IMG/VR virus record: IMGVR_UViG_3300017964_000029
Coordinates: 1 to 42,694 of that record
DNA length: 42,694 nucleotides
DNA from: a virus
Reading direction: 5' to 3' (one strand)
Every line of letters begins with the position of its first letter. Within the stretch, counting starts at the first letter, position 1. A program made the position numbers and the translations under genes. The notes beneath the pieces were generated by a model, which ran no database searches, had not been told where the DNA came from, and was given only the letters and a program-made list of their open reading frames with translations. Below, in pieces: positions 17,682-24,814 of this stretch.

Positions 17682-18214
17682 CATCTAAAACTATTTTAGA
17701 AAACTACGACGAAATAGTTCACAGCCTTAATGAAGCACATAAGGTATTTGAAACTGTCTTTCCTGACAAAGATAGTACATGGTCCTATAACAAGTATAAT
17801 GTGTTTACACTAACTGCTCCTAGTACAGCATGGTATTCTTTATATGTTGAATTAAGAGAGTTTGTAAGAAAAGAACTTGGCGATGATCGACCTTTATGGT
17901 TGCAATCTTGGATCAACTATCATAAACACGATGAAGTATTAGATTGGCACGGACATGAGTTTGATTATCATGGCTATATATCAATAGATCCTAAAAAAAC
18001 AAACACAGTGTTTGAAAATTGGACTATTGAAAATAAACCCGGACAAATATATTTTGGTCCTGGATTTGTAAAACACAAAGTAGAAGTACTAGAACCTTAC
18101 GAAGGTTATAGAACTACACTAGGTTTTGATATACATACTATTCCTAATAATGAGTTTATTAGAAACTATGTAGAAAGACCTTTTGGTAACATGAGTATGA
18201 TTCCGTTAGTATGA
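17663..18214 (+). CDS. Putative Fe(II)/2OG-type oxygenase with HxH motif
   Basis: This 183-residue protein overlaps the upstream gene by 19 bases. Core: SWINYHKHDEVLDWHGHEF with H96-x-H98 (E99 next), YHGYISIDPK, GQIYFGPGFVKHKVEVLEP with H138, and R150 in GYRTTLGFDI. This is the order of a small oxygenase of the PF13759/P4H type. The second ligand is His (or E99) in place of Asp; whether iron is held by H96/H98/H138 or by E99 cannot be told from sequence. Confidence 0.7.
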   Translation: MEYKLITSKTILENYDEIVHSLNEAHKVFETVFPDKDSTWSYNKYNVFTLTAPSTAWYSLYVELREFVRKELGDDRPLWLQSWINYHKHDEVLDWHGHEFDYHGYISIDPKKTNTVFENWTIENKPGQIYFGPGFVKHKVEVLEPYEGYRTTLGFDIHTIPNNEFIRNYVERPFGNMSMIPLV

Positions 18215-18837
18215 TGAAAGAAGATTATATTATTGTTAAAAATGCCGTAAGCAAAGAGCTTTGCGAGTTTATGGCATTAGAATATGAAATGCAAAACGAT
18301 GTATGTCAAGTATTATATCCTGGTGCAAACTTATCAGATATGTGTGAAAATACATTTGCAAGATATGCTCCTTTAATGTTTGAAGCATTAATGCTAAAAC
18401 TTACACCATTAGTAAGTGAAAAAGTAGGAAAGAAATTAGTACCTGTTTACAGTTATGCTCGCATATATTACAACGGATCTGAACTAGGAAAGCACTTTGA
18501 TCGTAGCAGTTCTGAAATATCTGTAAGTGTTTCTATTACAAAAGAAGATCAAGACTGGCCGTTATACATTAAAAATGAAGAAGGCAACATTCACGAAATA
18601 ATCTTAGATGTTGGAGACATAGTTATCTACAGTGGTCGTAGACACGAACATTGGAGAGAGCCGTATACTGGACAAAAAGTAATACAGGCATTTTTACAGT
18701 ATGTAGATGAAAAAGGCCCGTATGCACATTTAAAATGGGATACTAGGCCTTGTTTAGGTTTACCTTCGGAATTTGTTAATCAAGCTATTAAAGACGAGCT
18801 TGAATCTGCTAGAAAAGAAATGGGGTTTGATCGTTAA
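18211..18837 (+). CDS. Prolyl-4-hydroxylase-like 2OG oxygenase
   Basis: This 208-residue protein overlaps the previous stop by 4 bases (ATG at 18211 or 18214). Core: YSYARIYYNGSELGKHFDRS with H95-x-D97, VSVSITKEDQDWPLYIKNE, DVGDIVIYSGRRHEHWREP with the distal histidine (H147, or H145), and K155 in the position of the P4H 2OG-binding lysine. This is the P4H-type layout common in marine viruses. It is the last gene of the + operon and its stop overlaps the stop of the convergent 52-residue gene. No terminator hairpin is visible between them. Confidence 0.8.
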   Translation: MMKEDYIIVKNAVSKELCEFMALEYEMQNDVCQVLYPGANLSDMCENTFARYAPLMFEALMLKLTPLVSEKVGKKLVPVYSYARIYYNGSELGKHFDRSSSEISVSVSITKEDQDWPLYIKNEEGNIHEIILDVGDIVIYSGRRHEHWREPYTGQKVIQAFLQYVDEKGPYAHLKWDTRPCLGLPSEFVNQAIKDELESARKEMGFDR

Positions 18838-18992
18838 TTGCTAACTGGCAAAGGACCAGCAACAATTAGTTCTACACCGTGTCTTTCTTCGAAGATTTTT
18901 TGTGCTTCTTCAGCGTTTCTTGCCTGACAAGTGTCTTCTCTAACTTCGAGTACTCCGTGTGCCACTCTTAAAATAATCTTATAAGTTTTCAT
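18834..18992 (-). CDS. Small 52-residue protein at the convergence of the two operons
   Basis: This short open frame begins MKTYKIILRVAHGVLEVRED and ends LIVAGPLPVSN, with a helical middle (ARNAEEAQKIFEERHGVEL). It has its own GCTAAATA box (19014-19021) and a strong AAGGAG ribosome site (19002-19007), nine bases before the ATG at 18992. These signals make it a real gene despite its length. The pattern (beta strand, Glu/Ala-rich helix, beta strand) looks like a small compact fold. It has no known motif, and its stop overlaps that of the + operon. Unrecognised. Confidence 0.65.
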   Translation of the reverse strand: MKTYKIILRVAHGVLEVREDTCQARNAEEAQKIFEERHGVELIVAGPLPVSN

Positions 18993-19012
18993 TACAATTA
19001 ACTCCTTGCATA

Positions 19013-20551
19013 CTATTTAGCATAATTATCCACCCATTGCTCAATGGTTAAAAATGGAGCAACAAGCTGTTTGTAACGTTGTATATTATTATTTAGCACA
19101 TTTGAGGATATTGTTAGCAGTTTTTCGTATCTAGCTGAAAGTATGCTATGATCATATACCTGTAGTGCTTGTAATACCATCAGCCATGCTGTTGGACTAT
19201 ACCCGTTATAAAGTGGTTCTGCACCTCCGTGCAAATACCATTGTTTCCAGTCCTCTAATTTTAATCTTAAAGTTTCCGGAATTCTAAATTCATCGTTTTG
19301 ATGACTTTGCCAAAACTCAGTGTCTTTGCGTTTTCCTCTATAATGTAACGCTAAGAAATCTTTAATATCTTCACTCACTGACCAAACTCTGTCATTAAAT
19401 CTGTTAGATACATATCCTTTTCTTTCAGGGTGCCAATGATCTTGTAGTGCATATAGGCTTTCTATAATAACAGCAACCCCGTTTGCTTCTAACGGCTCTA
19501 AAAATCCGTTGCTCAAACCAATAGCTATGACGTTGTTTTTCCAAGTGTTTCTCATCATTCCAGGTTGAAAACTAAAGTTTGCTATAGGTTCTATTTTTTT
19601 ATCAAATCGTTTTTCCGCTTCTTGTATTGCTTGATCTAATGTTAAATGATCTGGATCATATAGATAACCGTTTCCGCTTCTATGTCTTAGATTAATGTTC
19701 CAACTCCAGCCATACTTCATTGCAATAGCATTTGTTGTAACACAGTAACAAGGATCGTCCCACCAGGCAACTACTGCTCTAGCTGGAAAGTAATCTGTAT
19801 AATCTAAAATAGGTTCCTTCATGGTTTTTTCTAAAAGTAATCTAGCAAAACCACTACAATCAAAAAACCAATCTGCTGTTATTTCTCTATTTTCATCTAG
19901 TAAGATTGATTCACAGTTTCCGTCAGTTTTTAATTTTGCACTTTGAAACTCTCCTTCGATAAGTTCTATTCCTCTTGATAGTCCTATTTCTTTAAAATAA
20001 GCAGCAGCTGATCTACTTTCAAAATGCCACATAGGAATAACAGGCAGGTTGTGTGTACTAGAACCGAAAGGAACTTTATTATTTTTTATAAATTGATTTG
20101 CATAGAATGCATCTGACAAAGGAACATTATTTGCTATTAATGTTTTTAGATATGTATCTTTTTCTCTTTCTCGTTGCATGATGTTTAGCATATTACCAAA
20201 CAGTAAAGGCTGAGACTCCGGAGTATCGTAATAATCGCTCCATCCATCTAACCAAGGTGCATAATCTGTTTGTAAACAATGTATGAACTCTGTCCCTACA
20301 CCGTTCCAGTCTGTAAATTTTCCACCTAACTTAGGTGTAGCAAACACCTTTGTAACAAAATCATCTTTGTCTATGTCAATCTTTCTTAATAGATCTACAA
20401 ACGTAGTCGTTCCACTTTCTCCTGCAATAATAGGAGGTTTCTTAGGATTTTCAACGATAGCAATTTTGAGATTAGGCCAAAATTTCTTAACCCATAGTGC
20501 TGTTAACCAGCCAGCGGAACCGCCACCTAAAATCACTGCATTATAATTCAT
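19013..20551 (-). CDS. Flavin-dependent halogenase 4 (divergent motif)
   Basis: This 512-residue protein is the last gene of the - operon. FAD-binding GGGSAG (residues 9-14), active-site lysine K74 in ATPKLGGKF, and FLEPLEANG (350-358) mark it as a flavin-dependent halogenase. It departs from the other three: GVGES is replaced by IAGES (42-46) and the hallmark WxWxIP reads W282-S-W284-N-I286-N287, with Asn for Pro. The segment between the lysine and the substrate lid is also quite different (FIHCLQTDYAPWLDGWSDYY). It belongs to a separate subfamily and probably has another substrate. It overlaps the upstream gene by 11 bases. Confidence 0.88.
   Translation of the reverse strand: MNYNAVILGGGSAGWLTALWVKKFWPNLKIAIVENPKKPPIIAGESGTTTFVDLLRKIDIDKDDFVTKVFATPKLGGKFTDWNGVGTEFIHCLQTDYAPWLDGWSDYYDTPESQPLLFGNMLNIMQREREKDTYLKTLIANNVPLSDAFYANQFIKNNKVPFGSSTHNLPVIPMWHFESRSAAAYFKEIGLSRGIELIEGEFQSAKLKTDGNCESILLDENREITADWFFDCSGFARLLLEKTMKEPILDYTDYFPARAVVAWWDDPCYCVTTNAIAMKYGWSWNINLRHRSGNGYLYDPDHLTLDQAIQEAEKRFDKKIEPIANFSFQPGMMRNTWKNNVIAIGLSNGFLEPLEANGVAVIIESLYALQDHWHPERKGYVSNRFNDRVWSVSEDIKDFLALHYRGKRKDTEFWQSHQNDEFRIPETLRLKLEDWKQWYLHGGAEPLYNGYSPTAWLMVLQALQVYDHSILSARYEKLLTISSNVLNNNIQRYKQLVAPFLTIEQWVDNYAK
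19014..19021 (-). promoter_or_regulatory. Late promoter GCTAAATA for the 52-residue gene
   Basis: Reading on the minus strand, GCTAAATA overlaps the TAG stop of halogenase 4. A start about six bases downstream gives a leader of about 16 bases holding the AAGGAG ribosome site. It allows expression apart from the halogenase operon. Confidence 0.5.
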
Positions 20552-22049
20552 AACGTACTTCCAAATATCTTTCTTTTAAAATATTTAATGCTTCTCTATG
20601 TGTTCGAACAGTACTCATATCTACTGCATTGCCGTGTTTAAATAAATTATCCAAATTTTCTGAATGTTCTTTACTCCAAAATTCTTCCCAATACTTCTTG
20701 CGAGCATCATAATCAAATAATGATAGACCGTGCATTACTTGACTCCAATTTAGATAAGAAAACATATACAATGGTTCTATTCCGAACATTTGTGAATTAA
20801 CACCATTCTTTTTAAAGTATTCTAAATTTTCTCTAATAAAATCTGTATAAACAATTTCTTTGTTGACCCATTTCCAGAATTCAGTATCATTGCGTTTAGT
20901 AATATAGTGTAATTGAATAAAGTCTACAATATTTTCAGCTATTCTAATCATTCTATCATTAAAAACATTTTCTGTTATTGTTTCTCCTCGAGTCCAGTAA
21001 TGGAAACTAGGAATAGCTAATCTAATTTCTTGTATTGTAGAACCTATACTACTTGCTTCTAATGGTTCAACAAACATACCTGATAGCCCAACTGTTAAAC
21101 AGTTTTTAATCCAGAATTTATCTAAATATCCTGCACTAAATTTTACTTTTCTACCTATTTCTAATTCTTGAGTAATTTTTAAATTTTCTTTATAATGCTT
21201 TGAAACTTCATCGTATGCTTGTGTTTCATTGATAAAGTTGTCACAAAAAACATAACCATTTCCATATCGTTCTTGTGTTGGAATTCTCCATACCCATCCA
21301 CTACTTAATGCTGTTGCTTCAGTATAGGAAGGAATGTTTTCAGTGTAACCTGTTGGAAATGCAATAGCACTATTCATTGGTAATTGTTTTTGTTTATCAA
21401 CCCATTTAGCACCTAATTTACTGCTTATAATTCTTCTGAAGCCGCTACTATCAATGTAAAAGTCTGCTTTATATTGTTTACCGTGTTCATCTATTAAGTA
21501 ATCAGCATAGCCATCTTTATCAACGATTACATCAGATATATCTGTGTCAATAACTTCTATGTTTCTTTCTGCACATAACTTATGAAAAAATTTGTTTAAT
21601 TTAAATGTATCAAAATGATATTGAGAAATAATTTCATGGAAAGGCTCAGGATGTTTGCTATTTCTTGATAAATCCCAAGCAGTTTCTTCAGGATCCCAAT
21701 TCTCGCCTGTGTATCTAAACCAACTTAATGGGGCATCGTTATCTTGATGTAAAGTGTTATACTGTTCTGTTAAACTATGCCAATAAGATTTTCCGTCGCC
21801 GTTCCAGTTTGTAAATTTAATACCTATTTTAAATGTACTTCCGCACTCTCTTACAATTGTAGGAACATCAACATCGATATATTCCATAAAAGGTTTCCAG
21901 TGTTCTGTACTGCCTTCACCTACACCAATAATACCTATCTTAGACGATTCTAATATTGTAATTTTTAAAGTAGGATATGCTTTACGCATCATTAATGCAG
22001 AAATTAATCCAGCAGTTCCTCCACCTAGTACACATAATGATCTAATCAT
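20541..22049 (-). CDS. Flavin-dependent halogenase 3
   Basis: This 502-residue protein has GGGTAG (9-14), GVGEGSTEHWK (42-52), K74 in STFKIGIKF, the complete W252-V-W254-R-I256-P257 motif and GMFVEPLEASS. It shares with halogenase 2 the unusual GEGSTEHWK, a following FxNWxGDGxSYxHSL, and DxSGFxRxxxS, so the two are tandem duplicates that have since diverged. The start overlaps the stop of the gene upstream by 4 bases (ATGA). All residues needed for FADH2-dependent halogenation seem present. Reduced flavin must be supplied by the host or from outside this window. Confidence 0.92.
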   Translation of the reverse strand: MIRSLCVLGGGTAGLISALMMRKAYPTLKITILESSKIGIIGVGEGSTEHWKPFMEYIDVDVPTIVRECGSTFKIGIKFTNWNGDGKSYWHSLTEQYNTLHQDNDAPLSWFRYTGENWDPEETAWDLSRNSKHPEPFHEIISQYHFDTFKLNKFFHKLCAERNIEVIDTDISDVIVDKDGYADYLIDEHGKQYKADFYIDSSGFRRIISSKLGAKWVDKQKQLPMNSAIAFPTGYTENIPSYTEATALSSGWVWRIPTQERYGNGYVFCDNFINETQAYDEVSKHYKENLKITQELEIGRKVKFSAGYLDKFWIKNCLTVGLSGMFVEPLEASSIGSTIQEIRLAIPSFHYWTRGETITENVFNDRMIRIAENIVDFIQLHYITKRNDTEFWKWVNKEIVYTDFIRENLEYFKKNGVNSQMFGIEPLYMFSYLNWSQVMHGLSLFDYDARKKYWEEFWSKEHSENLDNLFKHGNAVDMSTVRTHREALNILKERYLEVRYEL

Positions 22050-23530
22050 AACTTAATTTCCGTTACACTGTTCTTGACTAAATTTACAGCATCACGACAA
22101 GTAATCCATGTTTCATCTGGTTGACTTGGCAATTGCAAAAATTCTAATTCTATATTTTTTAAATGGGTATGACTATTATATATCTTCTTGATATTTTCTA
22201 TATTAAACATACGCAACCCGTGCATTACTTGAATCCAATTTAAACAATCATAAATTCTATAGGTTCCGAACGTTCCGTCTTCTGGTAATAATGTTTGACT
22301 AATAAAATTATTTTTAAAGTTTGATAAATTCTCTTTATTAAAATCTGTAATCTTCATTTCATTCTTACACCATTTCCAAAACTTAGTGTCTTGTCTTTGA
22401 GTATAATAATGTAATTGTATAAAGTCTAAAATATTAAACATCATGTCATCAACAATTTCATTATATTTGTTAATTGTTCCTTGATCTGATCTATTCCAAT
22501 TCCAAAGAGAACTTGCTAGTAGTCTACTCTGTTGTATAGTAGTTGATATGCTACTTGCTTCTAACGGTTCAACAAAGTTACTGCTTAATCCAATACAAAC
22601 ACAATTTTTAATCCATGCTTTGTTTACTTTTCCTGAAGTGTATTTGATTCTACGTCCTATGTTTAAAGGAAAATCAAAGTATTGTTGTACTTCTTTTAAT
22701 GCATTTTCTTCTGAAATAAATCTATCATCATAAACATATCCGTTACCGAATCTATCCTGTACAGGAGCTCTCCACATCCATCCAGCATTCATAGAACGAG
22801 ATAGTGTATATGGAGGAATATTTTCTTCGTATGGTGTTTGAAAAGCCAACGCACTGTTTGTAGGTAAGTACTCTGACCAATCAACCCATTCTGCTCCAAG
22901 TCTTGATGCAAGTACTCTTTTAAATCCACTGCTGTCTATAAAGAAATCTGCTGAATATGATAGCCCATTGTCATCGACTATAGAGGAAATAAACCCTTCG
23001 TTATCTAATACACAATTATTGATCTCAGCATCAACAACTTTAATATCTCTTTCATCACACTTTTTTAGAAGATACGTGTTTAATTTTTCGCTGTCAAAAT
23101 GAAACTGATAGTATTGATCTAACGGTTCTCTAATATATCCGTCCATAGGCAATTGCCAGTGCAGATTTTCTGTGCCTGTACCATCTGCAATAAGTTTAAG
23201 CATAGCATACGGAATACCTGTATAACTATCTGTGTCTACTAGAGCTTCAGGCAAACTATGATAGTAACTAGTTCCATCACCATGCCAATTTTCAAACTTA
23301 ATTCCTATCTTAAATGTAGCACCGCACTCTCTTATCATATCTACGATTGAAATTCTAGTTGCAGAAGCAAACATTTTCCAATGTTCAGTAGATCCTTCGC
23401 CAACACCGATAGTTCCAATCTTGGATGATTTAATTACAGTTAGGTTAAGATTAGGAATACTTTCTTTAAGGTATAATGCTGTCATAAGACCAGCATTGCC
23501 GCCGCCTAACACAATTAGGTCTTTTACCAT
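22046..23530 (-). CDS. Flavin-dependent halogenase 2
   Basis: This 494-residue protein has GGGNAG (9-14), GVGEGSTEHWK (42-52), K74 in ATFKIGIKF, and SNFVEPLEASS. The WxWxIP motif reads W251-M-W253-R-A255-P256, with Ala for Ile, in a setting otherwise like halogenase 3 (AGWMWRAPVQDRFGNGYVYD). The Ile-to-Ala change lines the tunnel side of the motif that keeps the enzyme from acting as a monooxygenase, so activity may differ. It overlaps the upstream oxygenase by 7 bases and halogenase 3 by 4. Confidence 0.92.
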   Translation of the reverse strand: MVKDLIVLGGGNAGLMTALYLKESIPNLNLTVIKSSKIGTIGVGEGSTEHWKMFASATRISIVDMIRECGATFKIGIKFENWHGDGTSYYHSLPEALVDTDSYTGIPYAMLKLIADGTGTENLHWQLPMDGYIREPLDQYYQFHFDSEKLNTYLLKKCDERDIKVVDAEINNCVLDNEGFISSIVDDNGLSYSADFFIDSSGFKRVLASRLGAEWVDWSEYLPTNSALAFQTPYEENIPPYTLSRSMNAGWMWRAPVQDRFGNGYVYDDRFISEENALKEVQQYFDFPLNIGRRIKYTSGKVNKAWIKNCVCIGLSSNFVEPLEASSISTTIQQSRLLASSLWNWNRSDQGTINKYNEIVDDMMFNILDFIQLHYYTQRQDTKFWKWCKNEMKITDFNKENLSNFKNNFISQTLLPEDGTFGTYRIYDCLNWIQVMHGLRMFNIENIKKIYNSHTHLKNIELEFLQLPSQPDETWITCRDAVNLVKNSVTEIKL

Positions 23531-24150
23531 CCTTTATCCTTATTCAATATTTTAATAGAGGCAACGCTATCTGTTGCTAATTTATAATTTACAAGCCCCT
23601 GCGGCATAGTATTAAAACTAATAACGTAACGATCTTTATCGCCTATGTGTGGAGCACTAAAGTGAAAAAGCCAACTAGGAAAAATAATTAACTTTCCTGG
23701 TTCTGCTTCTATACTTTGATGCGGGCTTGAATCTTTATCTAGTTCTCTTAAAACTTCAAGTTGTGCTTGTGTACGATGTATTACCGGATCTTCAAACACT
23801 GTAGGAGATCCTTCAGTAAGATAAAAAACTGCACTAAAGAAACTCATACTATGTCTATGCAAATTCAATGACATTTGAGATTGAGGTAATGATCTGTTAA
23901 ACCAACTACTTGTTATTTCAAAACTATCGCAGTCATATTTTTGCTTCAATCTAATTTCATCTAAACACTGTCTAAACCAATCAAATAATTCTTTCAATTC
24001 AGGCTTATCGTGTAGATTTCTCATTGATGAAATAACATCAGAATGTTTAATCAAATCAGCATATTTTTCGCAGTCTACTATAATTTGATCAAAATCAAAT
24101 TCTTTTTTAAATTCGAATAATTCTATAGGAAAAAGTTTAATTTTGTTCAT
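23524..24150 (-). CDS. 2OG-Fe(II) oxygenase, PF13759-like
   Basis: This is 208 residues from ATG 24150, which shares its A with the previous stop (TAATG); the longer frame would need a TTG at 24165. Core: SLNLHRHSMSFFSAVFYLTE with H98-x-H100, TVFEDP, PGKLIIFPSWLFHFSAPH with H163, and R174 in DRYVISFN. This is the same family layout as the + strand genes at 12560 and 13938. It sits directly before three halogenases, so on this operon too oxygenase and halogenase are transcribed together. Confidence 0.8.
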   Translation of the reverse strand: MNKIKLFPIELFEFKKEFDFDQIIVDCEKYADLIKHSDVISSMRNLHDKPELKELFDWFRQCLDEIRLKQKYDCDSFEITSSWFNRSLPQSQMSLNLHRHSMSFFSAVFYLTEGSPTVFEDPVIHRTQAQLEVLRELDKDSSPHQSIEAEPGKLIIFPSWLFHFSAPHIGDKDRYVISFNTMPQGLVNYKLATDSVASIKILNKDKGW

Positions 24151-24728
24151 TAGTATTCGATCCAACCTGTTAACAAATACTTTTCACCACTTAGAGGTGG
24201 ATTACCTCTATGTGTATGAGTATAACCGGCTGGCCAAATTGCTAATGTACCTTTTGTAGCAGGAACCCTTACAGACTGATAAAGCCATTCGGTTTCTCCT
24301 CCCTCATCGACAGTGTTAAGATATAACCCCCACGCAGCAACTCTACCTGAACGTTCTCGGTTATCAGATTCGTAATGCCATACATGATAACCTTCTCCTG
24401 GTAGGGTTTTTTGCAGTTTCATATAGTAAATTCTGTGTGGATCGACAGATGATAATACACTGTAATGATCTATATATTGTTCCCAACAATAAATAATTTG
24501 CTGGACACTGTCCCTAACCGCAGGGTTTTCTGTGGAAAGATTAAGTGCTGGAGGTTCGAATAAAAATGCAGCAGAGTCCTTTTTTAGGTGCCCGGGAGAA
24601 TCGTTAGTGCTAATTCTAGTATGTGACATACCTAAATCTGTTAGTTGATCATAATATTCAATCAATTTATCACAGGTTTCGTCAGTTACTGCGCTCTCGA
24701 ATATTCCAATGTCTTTTAAGAGTTTCAT
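24150..24728 (-). CDS. P4H-like 2OG oxygenase, first gene of the - operon
   Basis: This is 192 residues from the ATG at 24728; an in-frame ATG two codons earlier (24734) lies on the promoter box itself, so 24728 is preferred. Core: LPGEGYHVWHYESDNRERSG with H118-x-E120, GLYLNTVDEGGETEWLYQS, KGTLAIWPAGYTHTHRGNPP with H171/H173 and R174, and K183. The 'EGGETEF...v.P..G....wPa...H.HRG..p..g.KY..tgWi.y' layout is typical of phage P4H-like oxygenases. The ligand is Glu in place of Asp. Confidence 0.85.
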   Translation of the reverse strand: MKLLKDIGIFESAVTDETCDKLIEYYDQLTDLGMSHTRISTNDSPGHLKKDSAAFLFEPPALNLSTENPAVRDSVQQIIYCWEQYIDHYSVLSSVDPHRIYYMKLQKTLPGEGYHVWHYESDNRERSGRVAAWGLYLNTVDEGGETEWLYQSVRVPATKGTLAIWPAGYTHTHRGNPPLSGEKYLLTGWIEY

Positions 24729-24733
24729 ATGCA

Positions 24734-24741
24734 TATTTATA
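24734..24741 (-). promoter_or_regulatory. Late promoter TATAAATA for the - strand island operon
   Basis: A perfect T4 late box on the minus strand, ending five bases before the ATG at 24728. T4 geometry puts +1 on that A, predicting a leaderless message. It appears to drive one oxygenase-oxygenase-halogenase x3 operon of overlapping genes. Confidence 0.55.
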
Positions 24742-24777
24742 GGCGCTGTAAGCGTGATAGTGAAAGATATGGCATTA

Positions 24778-24785
24778 GATAAATA
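24778..24785 (+). promoter_or_regulatory. Late promoter box GATAAATA for the structural genes at 24815
   Basis: NATAAATA match 29 bases before the ATG at 24815, divergent from the - strand promoter at 24734-24741. No strong ribosome site is seen; GGTG at 24801-24804 is the only candidate. Confidence 0.4.
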
Positions 24786-24814
24786 CTATGTAACAAATAT
24801 GGTGCAAATACAGA

